The notes beneath the pieces were generated by a model, which worked only from the letters and a program-made list of their open reading frames with translations, searched no databases and was not told the DNA's origin. DNA of 64,000 bases, taken from the NCBI RefSeq assembly GCF_946187725.1, contig NZ_CAMHSK010000003.1, positions 1 through 64,000 of the forward strand, given 5' to 3'. Positions 41,196-49,851 of this stretch are shown here, in pieces. The DNA is from an uncultured Treponema sp. (GTDB taxonomy: Bacteria > Spirochaetota > Spirochaetia > Treponematales > Treponemataceae). Every line of letters begins with the position of its first letter. The first letter of the stretch is position 1. Position numbers and translations under genes: made by a program.

Positions 41196-42533
41196 TTAAT
41201 TCTGAAATCCTATTTTCCTGTTATTGCCAAAACTCTCGGATTCAAATAATTTCCTTAATTCTCTTGTGTTATTTTCATCCAGAGAAAAACTTGCGATGAC
41301 GCATTCGTTTTTTTGACATATTGATTTCGCTGCGATTTGTGATAGCACGGAAGGAACTTCTCTTGGTCGACCATGACTTAGCTCGAAAATCAATTCTTTA
41401 GTTTTTTCAGGTATATGCTCTGGAACAAGCTTCGTATTGATTGAATTATCAGTAATCCAATCCTTGTATTGATTTTCAATGACAACGGATTTGATTTCTT
41501 CTTTCGTGTAATTTCTGATGTTCAGCTTTATTGGAAATCGACTTAGAATATGAGCCGGAATCTTTGAAATATCATTTGCGATTGCAATATAATTTATATG
41601 CGATGCGTCAACTTCAACCTTAAAGAAGTTGTCTGCAAAATGTTTTGCATTGTTTTTCTCAAGAAGTACCGAAAATGCTCCTGATAAATCTCTGTCGCCG
41701 CCATAGCCGTAGTCAGCTTTGTCTATTTCATCCAGAATTACAAGCGGGTTTGCGATAGGATGACCGTCTTTCTTAAAAAGTGAGCGTAAAATATCACCGC
41801 AGTTACTTTTGTCGTAGCCTTTGTCACCTCCCGTCAAGGTGAAGTTTACGCTTCCGCTTCCCAAAGTGGTGCGATGGTAATATCCATAAATTTCGCATAA
41901 TTTGTTTACAAAAGATGATTTACCGCAGGATGGTTCACCGATTATAAGGATGTTGCTCATTAAGATTTTTTTATCCGTTTTTAAGCTCAAAACTTCTTTG
42001 GAAGGGATGAAAATTTCTTCATATTCCTTAAAATTCGGATATTTCTCAAATAAGTCCTTCATTTTCTGAATATGTTCTTCCGTGTATTCTTTAAAATATG
42101 GAACGCCGGACAGAGATTCTTTGATAGAGCTGATGTTTTTGTCATTTTCCTTAGTTGTATCAAGCGATGAATAGATTCTGTTGAATTCATCAATAGAGAA
42201 CAAGGAATCATGTTCAGCAGAATCCTGGTTTTCTGTACGCTCTTCCTCTTGCATTACTTCATTTGCTTCTCGAATGGCTTCTTGGAGGTAATCATTAGGC
42301 TCATCAGATTCATCAAAATCTTGGTCTTCTGTATAGTCCTCTTCTGTTGGAGCTTCATCAGACTCCTCGATGGTGTATGTTTCTTCTGAATTAGAAATGT
42401 TTGTGCATGTAAAGGCGAACTGTACCAAAAGAGTGGCCAGCTGTTCGTATTTTGTCTCGTCTGATAAGTCGTTGTTATCCAAGAGTGCTACGGCTTTTTT
42501 TGCGATAGAGAGCATATTTTTATTTTGGTCCAT
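41196..42533 (-). CDS. Lon-like AAA+ ATPase without a protease domain
   Basis: 445 residues. The N-terminal 40 residues are helical and followed by a very acidic linker (about residues 50-110: TIEESDEAPTEEDYTEDQDF). An AAA+ module follows, with Walker A IIGEPSCGKSSFV (about 198-210), Walker B LVILDEIDKADYG (about 264-276), sensor 1 IAIAND (about 317), an Arg finger in LSRFPIKL (332) and sensor 2 GRPREVPSV. The order NPLVILDEIDK...GAFSVLLE...FKVEVDASHINYIAIANDISKIP closely follows the ATPase module of Lon, but no Ser-Lys protease domain follows; the protein ends at 445. AAGGAG precedes the ATG. It is divergent from the recombinase-like gene, with paired palindromes between. Low GC relative to the flanking core genes suggests acquisition. 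Confidence 0.78.
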   Translation of the reverse strand: MDQNKNMLSIAKKAVALLDNNDLSDETKYEQLATLLVQFAFTCTNISNSEETYTIEESDEAPTEEDYTEDQDFDESDEPNDYLQEAIREANEVMQEEERTENQDSAEHDSLFSIDEFNRIYSSLDTTKENDKNISSIKESLSGVPYFKEYTEEHIQKMKDLFEKYPNFKEYEEIFIPSKEVLSLKTDKKILMSNILIIGEPSCGKSSFVNKLCEIYGYYHRTTLGSGSVNFTLTGGDKGYDKSNCGDILRSLFKKDGHPIANPLVILDEIDKADYGYGGDRDLSGAFSVLLEKNNAKHFADNFFKVEVDASHINYIAIANDISKIPAHILSRFPIKLNIRNYTKEEIKSVVIENQYKDWITDNSINTKLVPEHIPEKTKELIFELSHGRPREVPSVLSQIAAKSICQKNECVIASFSLDENNTRELRKLFESESFGNNRKIGFQN

Positions 42534-42564
42534 TTTTGTGTCTCCTTTCTTTTTAAAGTGTAAA

Positions 42565-42624
42565 ATAACGCGTTATAATTTGTATTTTATACGAAAATAA
42601 GATTTTGTCAATATTAACGCGTTA
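42565..42624. promoter_or_regulatory. Twin ACGCGT palindromes in the divergent promoter region
   Basis: ATAACGCGTTAT (42565-42576) and TAACGCGTTA (42615-42624), centres 49 bases apart, about five helical turns less a few bases. Both touch -10-like sequences (GTTATAATT and GTTATATTG). They lie between two divergent genes, so one regulator could bind both and control both directions. Confidence 0.6.
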
Positions 42625-42662
42625 TATTGAATCTTTTTTGTATTTATTCTATTGTTATTCAT

Positions 42663-43754
42663 ATGGATGAAGAACGACTATTTAAAGAAATCATTTCAAC
42701 TTTCCCTGTATTGCTGACTTATGAGCCAGAAAAAATAATTGAAATTACGAATAAATTTCAGAATTTCCTTTTGGATTATAAGGCGACTGACAATTTTCCA
42801 AGACAATCTGATTTGGTTAATGAATATTTGGAGAGTGTGAGTCCGGAGTACAAAAAAGAAGCCGAAAAAGCAATATCGAAGTTCGATGAATTTTGTCTTC
42901 AACAAAACATTCCTTTTTTTAAAGTGAACGGGAATGATATTGTTGCCTTTGTGAAAGAAGCGTACAGTAACGGAATGTCTCAGGGGATTGTTCGTGTATT
43001 GGTTTCTCGTGTCCGTAAATTCTATTCATTCATATATGAAAAGAAACTTCTGATTTCAAATCCGTTTGATGATGTAAAACTGTCTGAAATTGATTATAAA
43101 TGTGGCGAGCAGTATTTAATTCCTTCAGAAGAGGAAGTCCAGGAAATAATAAATTCCTTGCCAATAGAAAAAGCTGTGATTCTTGCAGTTATTAGTGTGA
43201 AAGCGTATTCTGATGCTGATTTTTTGCAGGCATCTTTTTCTTATGCGGAATTTGAAAATCTAAATCAAAAAATTCTTGTCGATGGAGTTTTACAAGGTAC
43301 AGAAATTTCAGTTGCTTATTGTTATCGACCTGATGAAAATTGGAATGCAGTGGAGCCTGAAGGGTGGATTATTTCAGAATCTGATGGTGCAGGTTTTAGA
43401 GGATATTATGAATATATAAATTCTCCTCAATGGTATAATGATTTACTGGCGAGATTTTGGGAAAAAATCAGTCGTGACCATGTGGAAAATGAATATTATG
43501 GAATTGGAGAGGCGTATTTCTCAAATAAAAATATTTCTTTTCAATCATGTAAAAATATAATTCTGAAACAAATAAAGAAACTGTATTCGGAAGGCAAAAT
43601 AAAACATCCATACGGACTAAAAAATTTCCGATACTTTGCTGTGTTAATGGAATATTCTAAAAGTCATAACCTGGAAAGTGTAAAAAAGATGCTAAATCAC
43701 TCTACACTGAATACTACAAAACGATTCTTGCAAAATATCGGAATCAATGTGTGA
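42663..43754 (+). CDS. Tyrosine-recombinase-like protein lacking catalytic residues
   Basis: 363 residues. The middle has a SAM-like core-binding domain of phage integrases (AISKFDEFCLQQN ... VLVSRVRKFYSFIYEKKLLISNPFDDVKL, quoted in parts: SRVRKFYSFIYEKKL and NPFDDVKL). The C-terminal part keeps the outline of the catalytic fold but not the residues. The position of Arg I reads SVKAYSDADFLQ, the usual H-x-L-R-H-x is HPYGLKNFRYFAV, and the nucleophile Tyr after LNHSTLNTTKRF is Phe. It is therefore probably a DNA-binding protein without strand-transfer activity. The track's TTG start at 42627 is less likely than ATG 42663, which has TATTGT 7 bases upstream and no RBS. AT-rich, as is the divergent AAA+ gene. 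Confidence 0.72.
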   Translation: MDEERLFKEIISTFPVLLTYEPEKIIEITNKFQNFLLDYKATDNFPRQSDLVNEYLESVSPEYKKEAEKAISKFDEFCLQQNIPFFKVNGNDIVAFVKEAYSNGMSQGIVRVLVSRVRKFYSFIYEKKLLISNPFDDVKLSEIDYKCGEQYLIPSEEEVQEIINSLPIEKAVILAVISVKAYSDADFLQASFSYAEFENLNQKILVDGVLQGTEISVAYCYRPDENWNAVEPEGWIISESDGAGFRGYYEYINSPQWYNDLLARFWEKISRDHVENEYYGIGEAYFSNKNISFQSCKNIILKQIKKLYSEGKIKHPYGLKNFRYFAVLMEYSKSHNLESVKKMLNHSTLNTTKRFLQNIGINV

Positions 43755-43758
43755 GCTA

Positions 43759-43800
43759 ATTCCACGGATACAAAAGCTGTTTTTTGTTAATCCGTGGAAT
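43759..43800. terminator. Bidirectional hairpin between the recombinase-like gene and citrate synthase
   Basis: ATTCCACGGAT and ATCCGTGGAAT are perfect 11-bp complements. Inner ACAAAA/TTTTGT pairing extends the stem past a 2-base bulge. Located between two convergent stop codons. There is no strong T run outside the stem, so termination is plausible rather than certain. Confidence 0.6.
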
Positions 43801-43810
43801 CAGGTGTTTC

Positions 43811-45163
43811 TTATCGTTTTTCGATTGGAACATATTCCCTTTCTGCGGAAATGTTCTTGTATGCCGGACGGTAAATCTTTCCGCCTGCAACAATTTCCTC
43901 GATTCGGTGTGCGCTCCAGCCTGCGATTCGTGAGATTGCGAAAATCGGTGTGAAAAGCTCGCGCGGGATATTGAGCATCGAATAAACGAATCCAGAGTAC
44001 AAGTCAACATTCGCACAGATTTTCTTGCCGTCGCCGTGCTTTTCGTAAAGAATATCCGGGCTGAATTTTTCTACCATCTTGTAAAGATTGTATTCTTCGT
44101 CGAGGCCCTTTTCGTGTGCGAGTTTTGCAGCTCTGTCACGCAGGATTGTTGCTCGCGGATCGTTGATTGTGTAAACTGCGTGACCCATACCGTAAATCAA
44201 GCCTGTGCGGTTGAAAGCCTCTTTGTTGGCAATTTTTTCGAGGTAGCGTTTGACTTCGATTTCGCTTGACCAGTCTTTTACATTCTCTTTGATGTCGTCC
44301 ATCATTGCGGCAACCTGAATGTTCGCACCACCGTGACGGCGGCCTTTGAGTGAGCCGACTGCCGCACCAATTGCAGAATAAGTGTCCGTATCAGCAGAAG
44401 AAACGACATGAACTGTAAGAGAAGAGTTGTTACCGCCACCGTGCTCAGCGTGCAAAATCAAAGCGAGGTCGAGCAATTTTGCCTCTTCGTCAGTGAAAGC
44501 CTTGTTGTTTCGGATAAGGCGCAAGAAATTCTCGGCTGTAGAAAGCTCTGGCAGCGGATTGTGAATGTACATTGATTTTCCGTCGTAGTAGCGACGTTTT
44601 GCCTGATAAGCGTATGCCGTGAGAGTGGAGAATCGTGAAGTAAGCTCGATACACTGGCGCAAAACATTTGAAAGCGAGCGGTCTTCCGGGTTTGAGTCGT
44701 AAGAATAAGAAGCCAGAACACCGCGCGCAAGTTTGTTCATGATGTCGGCAGAAGGAGCCTTCATAATCATGTCTTCGGTGAAGTTGTCCGGGAGCTGGCG
44801 GAGAGAACCGAGGTATTCTTTGAAATGATCAAGCTCAGCCTGAGTCGGAAGCTCACCAAATAATAGAAGATAAACGCACTGCTCGTAGCCAAACTGATTG
44901 TGAGCCTCTGCGTCGTTAATCAAATCCTCAACATTGTAGCCACGGTAAATAAGGCGGCCAGGAATTGCGATTTTTTTGTCATCCTGAACTTCGTAACCGA
45001 CTACATCACCAATGCTCGTAAGTCCGACAAGAACGCCGGTGCCGTTTGCGTTTCGGAGACCGCGTTTGACATCGTATTTGTCATAAAGGCTTTTGTCGAT
45101 TGGGTCATTTCGTTCCGCAAGAACGGACAATCTGCCGATAAACAAACTTTCTGATTCTGTCAT
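43811..45163 (-). CDS. gltA: Citrate synthase
   Basis: 450 residues. Condenses acetyl-CoA with oxaloacetate to citrate; cytoplasmic. The catalytic residues are all in place: LHAEHGGGNNSSL (His), YGMGHAVYTINDPRA (His), and ANVDLYSGFVYSML (Asp). The N-terminal 'GRLIYRGYNVEDLINDAE' and SADIMNKLARGVLASYSYD belong to the same family. AAGGAG precedes the ATG. An ATTGCAT...ATGCAAT hairpin lies in the leader. A subset of homologues are 2-methylcitrate synthases, and the sequence does not decide this, but citrate synthase is most likely. Confidence 0.93.
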   Translation of the reverse strand: MTESESLFIGRLSVLAERNDPIDKSLYDKYDVKRGLRNANGTGVLVGLTSIGDVVGYEVQDDKKIAIPGRLIYRGYNVEDLINDAEAHNQFGYEQCVYLLLFGELPTQAELDHFKEYLGSLRQLPDNFTEDMIMKAPSADIMNKLARGVLASYSYDSNPEDRSLSNVLRQCIELTSRFSTLTAYAYQAKRRYYDGKSMYIHNPLPELSTAENFLRLIRNNKAFTDEEAKLLDLALILHAEHGGGNNSSLTVHVVSSADTDTYSAIGAAVGSLKGRRHGGANIQVAAMMDDIKENVKDWSSEIEVKRYLEKIANKEAFNRTGLIYGMGHAVYTINDPRATILRDRAAKLAHEKGLDEEYNLYKMVEKFSPDILYEKHGDGKKICANVDLYSGFVYSMLNIPRELFTPIFAISRIAGWSAHRIEEIVAGGKIYRPAYKNISAEREYVPIEKR

Positions 45164-45192
45164 AGCTACTCCTTAAACCCCGCGTTAGCGGT

Positions 45193-45260
45193 ATTGCATA
45201 TTTATGCAATTTTTGTGAAAATATGTTTATAATTATACAAATTTGTGCATATCGTTGCAA
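45193..45260 (-). promoter_or_regulatory. Promoter and leader hairpin of the citrate synthase gene
   Basis: Minus strand: TTGCAA (45260-45255), 17-base spacer, TATAAT (45237-45232). Then ATTGCAT-AAAT-ATGCAAT (45210-45193) forms a 7-bp hairpin in the leader, about 30 bases before the start codon. It could be a regulator site, but none is identified. Confidence 0.6.
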
Positions 45261-45268
45261 GATAAAAA

Positions 45269-46279
45269 TTAGCGCTTAATTTGTCTTTCAATCTCATTTT
45301 CAACTTTGTCTTCCAAAAGCGAGAAGAAATCCAGTTTGGTGCGTTTTTCAACTTCATCAACAGTGACGGCGTAATCGTCGAGAGTACCCTCGCATTTTTC
45401 GTTCGGAAAAATGAAGCCAAGAGCGACTGCGCTTTCTGCGTCTTCGGGAGTCGCTTTGTCTTTTTCGTCTGCATAGAGCGGGGCTAAAATCACCTTGTAG
45501 TAGAATTCTGGAACTGCAACATGGTTTTCACCGATTGATTTGTATTCAGAGGCTGGCTTTTCAAGAATCGGGCCTGAAACAACATAAACGCGTCCGAAAT
45601 TCTTTGCCCAGAGACGCACTTCGGCTTCAAGGTCTTTCCAGATTCCGCGGTTTAATCCGCCTGTCTGCGGACTCATATTGCTCATGTAAAAAGTCTGGCT
45701 CATCGCCATCTCATCGAAAGCAAAATCTGCCGCCGGTGAAAGATGCCCTCTGTCGTAGCCGGATTTTTTGTAGTCGGCCGGTGTTGCCGAACCTGTGACG
45801 ATTTCGGGGTCCGAGCGGAAGTCATCGGAGCGGTTTGTGTTTTTTACAAGCTCATCTTCGGTGAGGCAGTACGCGCTCCATTCAGCCTGCTCGTAGCTTT
45901 CTCTGTAACATACGGAATAATGCGCAAAATTCCTGATTTGATGGTCTGCCGCATTGTGTTTTCCGGCGCACAGCGGAAATTCTAGATTTTCGGGCAGAGC
46001 GACGAATCCTTTTTGTTTTGAAGGCTTTTTCTGTTTTTCGGAAGTGGATTGCCCGCTTTTTGATGATTGTGCAGGTTCTGCTTCAGAATCTTCTATAATA
46101 GTTGGAGAGGAATCTTCGGGCTTCAGAATTGGACTGAAAATTTCGTCAACCTGAGCGCGGAATTCTTCGTTAGTTTTGTATGAATAAATTGCCAGTGCGA
46201 CGAGAACTGCAAGAATTATATAGAAGAATATTAGCGAGTGAGACTGCTTTCGTCTGCGTGATTTTCGTTTTTTTGCCAT
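45269..46279 (-). CDS. Membrane-anchored DNA/RNA non-specific endonuclease
   Basis: 336 residues. The cytoplasmic basic start (MAKKRKSRRRKQ) is followed by one membrane span (about residues 16-34: LIFFYIILAVLVALAIYSY) and a Ser/Glu/Lys linker. A DNA/RNA non-specific (NUC) nuclease domain follows with the active site YDRGHLSPAADFAFDEMAMSQ (DRGH, His) and the metal-ligand Asn in SNMSPQTGGLNRGIWKDLE. It would act on extracytoplasmic nucleic acid, for example scavenging. ATG 46279 is preferred to the track start at 46318; TATACT ends 6 bases before it with no RBS, so it looks leaderless. It is divergent from asnA. Confidence 0.87.
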   Translation of the reverse strand: MAKKRKSRRRKQSHSLIFFYIILAVLVALAIYSYKTNEEFRAQVDEIFSPILKPEDSSPTIIEDSEAEPAQSSKSGQSTSEKQKKPSKQKGFVALPENLEFPLCAGKHNAADHQIRNFAHYSVCYRESYEQAEWSAYCLTEDELVKNTNRSDDFRSDPEIVTGSATPADYKKSGYDRGHLSPAADFAFDEMAMSQTFYMSNMSPQTGGLNRGIWKDLEAEVRLWAKNFGRVYVVSGPILEKPASEYKSIGENHVAVPEFYYKVILAPLYADEKDKATPEDAESAVALGFIFPNEKCEGTLDDYAVTVDEVEKRTKLDFFSLLEDKVENEIERQIKR

Positions 46280-46359
46280 GGATATAGTATAGAAAAAAAA
46301 ATGTGTTTTAGCTATCATAATTTTAAGATAAAAATTAATTCAAAAAATAGAGGCACATA

Positions 46360-47397
46360 ATGGCAACAGTACAGATTCCAGGAAACTACAAATCGCTGCT
46401 TGGTGAAAAAGAGACTGAGCACGCAATCGTAATGATTAAAGATTTCTTCCAGACTCAGCTTTCAACAGCTCTCAATCTCACACGAGTTACCGCACCGCTT
46501 TTTGTTCAGAGCGGAAAGGGCTTGAACGATGATTTGAATGGCGTTGAACGAGCCGTAAAATTCCCTGTTAAGGACATGGGCGACGCTCAGATGGAAATCG
46601 TTCACTCGCTCGCAAAATGGAAGCGTGTTAAGGTCAGCGAAATGAAGCTTCCTGCAGGTTTTGGAATTTACACTGATATGAACGCAATTCGTGCCGACGA
46701 GGATTTGGACAACATTCACTCTCTTTATGTTGACCAGTGGGACTGGTGTGAGTGCATCAATAAAGAAGACCGCACTATTGAATATTTAAAAGCTGCTGTC
46801 CAGAAGATTTATGCCTGCCTTAAACGCACTGAATTCTACATTTACGACCGCTACGAAGATATTAAACCGATTTTGCCAGAAAACATTCAGTTTGTTTACG
46901 CTGATGATTTGCAGAAGCGATATCCAGATTTGACTCCGAAAGAGCGCGAGTCAAAAATCTGTGAAGAATATGGAGCTGTTTTCATTATCGGTATCGGCGG
47001 CAAATTGCCGGACGGCACAATTCACGATGGTCGTGCTCCTGACTATGACGACTGGATTTCTGACAGCGGTAACGGTCACAAAGGCTTGAATGGCGATCTT
47101 CTTGTCTGGAATCCTGTTTTGGAATCTTCATTTGAGCTTTCTTCAATGGGTATCCGCGTAAGTCCAGAAAGTCTCAAACTTCAGCTTGAAGAGCGGGGCT
47201 GCCCGGAACGAGCAAATCTTGAATTCCACAAACGACTTTTGAACGGTGAGCTCAGCTTCACGATGGGTGGCGGTATCGGTCAGAGCCGCTTGTGCATGTT
47301 CTTCCTTCGAAAAGCTCACATCGGCGAAATCCAGGTTTCAATGTGGCCGGATTCAATGAAAGCCGACTGCGAAAAGCATGGAATCCACCTTTTGTAA
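46360..47397 (+). CDS. asnA: Aspartate--ammonia ligase (asparagine synthetase A)
   Basis: 345 residues. Makes asparagine from aspartate, ammonia and ATP; class II aaRS-like fold. The N-terminus has LGEKETEHAIVMIKDFFQTQ, then LTRVTAPLFVQSGKGLNDDL and VERAVKFPVKD. The C-terminal GGGIGQSRLCMFFLRKAHIGE and EIQVSMWPDSM are diagnostic. RBS AGAGG before the ATG. The stop is immediately followed by facing heptad repeat arrays that probably end transcription. Confidence 0.96.
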   Translation: MATVQIPGNYKSLLGEKETEHAIVMIKDFFQTQLSTALNLTRVTAPLFVQSGKGLNDDLNGVERAVKFPVKDMGDAQMEIVHSLAKWKRVKVSEMKLPAGFGIYTDMNAIRADEDLDNIHSLYVDQWDWCECINKEDRTIEYLKAAVQKIYACLKRTEFYIYDRYEDIKPILPENIQFVYADDLQKRYPDLTPKERESKICEEYGAVFIIGIGGKLPDGTIHDGRAPDYDDWISDSGNGHKGLNGDLLVWNPVLESSFELSSMGIRVSPESLKLQLEERGCPERANLEFHKRLLNGELSFTMGGGIGQSRLCMFFLRKAHIGEIQVSMWPDSMKADCEKHGIHLL

Positions 47398-47460
47398 TTA
47401 GAAATTAGCAATTAGCAATGAGAAATAAAAAAAATTGCTAATTGCACATTGCTAATTTTA
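47398..47460. repeat. Facing pair of heptad repeat arrays after asnA
   Basis: Left arm AAATTAGCAATTAGCAATGAG, then an A-rich spacer, then the right arm in opposite orientation (TTGCTAATTGCACATTGCTA). The arms pair for most of their length. Same unit (ATTAGCA/ATGAGCA) and same position, right behind a stop codon, as the array after fhs. Confidence 0.75.
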
Positions 47461-47647
47461 TGGGAAACTTTCTGTGCCCCTGAAAGTTTCCCTATCTTTG
47501 CCAACTGCTTTTCTTTTTTTTTCGATTATTGCTCATACGCTGAACCTTCCTTTCTTAATTGTGTTTTTTTCTAAAAAAAAATTGTTTCCTTTTCTGCTTT
47601 CTGTGTTACAATTGTATAAGGCAATTTTCAGAGAATTGGGAGTCTGT

Positions 47648-48673
47648 ATGGGTGAAAAGATACTCGAATTCCTTTCCAAACAGAAAACGCTGCTTTTTTT
47701 AATAATGTGCCTCATGGTACATGCATTTAACGCTGTTCTTTTCTATTGCATCGGCTTGTTTCCTTTTTCAGTTTTGAATGTTTTCAGCACGATTTTCTAT
47801 GCAACAGTTTTACTTTGTTTCAAAAAAAATACTGATTTTTACATTGTCTTCACATATTTTGAAATTATCACTTTTTCATTTATAAGCGAACTTTTTTCAG
47901 GCGGAGCTTTCTGCTATATTTTCTATGTTGTCGGAATGATTTCCGTGGTTTTCTATCTTCTTCCGCCCAAAAAACGAATGAAGCATCTTTTTCAGTGGAT
48001 TGGAATCATTTATGCGATTGCAATTTATCTTGTTTACATGAAGCAAATCTGTCTTTTCCCGGAATACGCTCAAATCGTTGATTCTTACAAGGGAAAAATC
48101 GGTTTTCTGAATCTTGGCATAACACTTTTCACTTTGTTCTATATTTCAAATCTTTACTTCTTTGAAATGAATGCGGCTAGTGATACGCTTACTTACTGCT
48201 CGAACCATGATTTGATGACTGGTCTTTTTAACCGTCGTTTTTTTGAGCATATCATGCAGCGCAACAAGACAGAAAATGAAAATGATTACACGATTGCAAT
48301 TTTCGATATAGATGATTTCAAAAAGGTCAATGACACTTACGGTCATCAGGCGGGCGACTGCGTTTTAAAAACGGTGAGTGAAATCCTTGAAGACAATTCC
48401 CAGCAAGATTATGTTACGGTCAGATGGGGCGGAGAGGAATTCATACTTTACATGCCTCAGACTTCTGAAAATGAAGCCTATAATCATCTTGAAAAATTAT
48501 GCAATAAAATCCGCAGTACTACAGTTGAATATGATGAGCACAAAATTAGAGTCACTGTTACGGTCGGAATGTGCACCGGAAGTGACCTTACAGACTATGA
48601 AAATGTAATCCGTCAGGCCGACGACAAACTTTACTACGGCAAGCGCAACGGAAAAAATTGTGTCGTAAGGTAA
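47648..48673 (+). CDS. Membrane-bound diguanylate cyclase (GGDEF)
   Basis: 341 residues. About six membrane segments in residues 15-175, then a GGDEF domain (DLMTGLFNRRFFEHI, IAIFDIDDFKKVNDTYGHQAGD, VRWGGEEFILYMPQ) with an intact GGEEF active site. The RxxD inhibitory site is not seen before GGEEF. It should make c-di-GMP from GTP in response to a membrane signal. The track begins at a GTG 58 codons upstream; ATG 47648 (MGEKILEFLSKQ) has a GGGAG site and fits the family better. The sensor part is not a family I recognise. Confidence 0.88.
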   Translation: MGEKILEFLSKQKTLLFLIMCLMVHAFNAVLFYCIGLFPFSVLNVFSTIFYATVLLCFKKNTDFYIVFTYFEIITFSFISELFSGGAFCYIFYVVGMISVVFYLLPPKKRMKHLFQWIGIIYAIAIYLVYMKQICLFPEYAQIVDSYKGKIGFLNLGITLFTLFYISNLYFFEMNAASDTLTYCSNHDLMTGLFNRRFFEHIMQRNKTENENDYTIAIFDIDDFKKVNDTYGHQAGDCVLKTVSEILEDNSQQDYVTVRWGGEEFILYMPQTSENEAYNHLEKLCNKIRSTTVEYDEHKIRVTVTVGMCTGSDLTDYENVIRQADDKLYYGKRNGKNCVVR

Positions 48674-48749
48674 TTGTTTATTCCGAATAAACTCTCATTA
48701 TCAGATAGATTTTTATGACCGTTTCAAATATACTTGATTGGAATTGTAT

Positions 48750-49751
48750 ATGGCAGATACGGTAAAATTTTCTTCTTCACAGCTAGAATCTTCTCTTTCG
48801 TCTTTTTCGTCAAAAGGAATCACTGAATTCACATTGCAGGACAAGCAGATTCTTTCTCATAAGGGCAAATTGCTTCATTTTTTGCAGGTTTTCCAGAAAG
48901 AGGCGGGAGATGTTTTCCTGACTTTGCCTGTTTCGGCGAACGTTCTTGATATGGACGTGTGCAAGGCCTGTGCCGAGCTTTATTGTACGCTTGAAATTCC
49001 TTTTTCGGGGCTCAGCAAGGGCGGCTCTTATCTTTTTGACAAAAAATTCTTTTCCCGCCGCTCGGATATGCTCAATACTTTGGGGCTTGTCTTTGGCTTT
49101 GACATGGATTTTGCTTGTGTGCCCGGCGATTCGGTAAAATCTTTCCGCGACAGACTTGATTTTGCGCTTTCACTTTACCCGAACCACATTGATTTTCCGC
49201 AGATTGATTCCCAGAACGAAGCAAATTCTTCTATTAAAATGCCTAAACCGACGGCGACTTTCTCTACTCAGGACATAAAGATGACGAAGGAGACGGCCTT
49301 TGCGGCTTCTACTTTTTACAGCTATGGAAGGGCGGTCACATGGTTTCTGGCAGTTCTTGCCCCGCTCAAAATGACTCCTTCAAAATTCTTCCAGGATTTT
49401 GCTGAGTGGCAGAACCACAATAACTTTTCGCTTTCTTCTGGCTGGAAACCTGAACAGGCAAAGCACACCGAAATCGAAAAAATGCAGCTCGCCTTCTTAA
49501 AGTTCAAATATGAAGAAAAAAACAAACCGCAGCTTTTTGAGGTAGTGAGCAATGTCGTTCGCCTGAACGGTGCTTTTTCCCGCTGTTTCGGTGAGGGCGA
49601 GGAAAGCCGGCTTGATTTATCCTACAATCCGGATGAGCTTCTTTCGGGTGCCGCAATGGACATTCAGGGCTTTTTCGACAATTCCTTCATGGAAAACAGC
49701 ACGGTCAAAGTCTTCATGGGGAAAGAAGATGTCGACTGGCGGTATTGCTAG
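48750..49751 (+). CDS. Radical-SAM-like protein without the cluster-binding cysteines
   Basis: 333 residues. The segment at about residues 105-145 (GLVFGFDMDFACVPGDSVKS, RDRLDFALSLYPNHIDFPQ) closely resembles the HemN/radical-SAM pattern 'GFDVIYGLPGDT...FRRTLDFALSLKPDHI...'. No CxxxCxxC motif is present, so SAM cleavage is not expected as for the classic family. The rest is charged and helical, with a late NVVRLNGAFSRCFGEG block. It may be the detached accessory half of a B12/radical-SAM protein or a degenerate paralogue. ATG 48750 is chosen over TTG 48738; GGA lies at 48740-48742 just upstream of it. Confidence 0.6.
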   Translation: MADTVKFSSSQLESSLSSFSSKGITEFTLQDKQILSHKGKLLHFLQVFQKEAGDVFLTLPVSANVLDMDVCKACAELYCTLEIPFSGLSKGGSYLFDKKFFSRRSDMLNTLGLVFGFDMDFACVPGDSVKSFRDRLDFALSLYPNHIDFPQIDSQNEANSSIKMPKPTATFSTQDIKMTKETAFAASTFYSYGRAVTWFLAVLAPLKMTPSKFFQDFAEWQNHNNFSLSSGWKPEQAKHTEIEKMQLAFLKFKYEEKNKPQLFEVVSNVVRLNGAFSRCFGEGEESRLDLSYNPDELLSGAAMDIQGFFDNSFMENSTVKVFMGKEDVDWRYC

Positions 49752-49788
49752 AAATTCAAAAAAAAATCTATTTATCATCTTTTTTTTC

Positions 49789-49818
49789 TTGACGATTTTT
49801 GATAGATTTTACTATCTT
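49789..49818 (+). promoter_or_regulatory. Promoter of the grpE-dnaK operon
   Basis: TTGACG, an 18-base spacer, TATCTT, about 33 bases before the grpE start. No CIRCE inverted repeat was recognised between promoter and ATG, so HrcA control is not supported here. Confidence 0.6.
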
Positions 49819-49851
49819 TATTCATAAGAAAAGAATATTCAGGAAGTAATC

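Noticed and set aside
49819-49851. CIRCE element before grpE
   Set aside because: Looked for the TTAGCACTC-N9-GAGTGCTAA inverted repeat and did not find it; no support for HrcA control.
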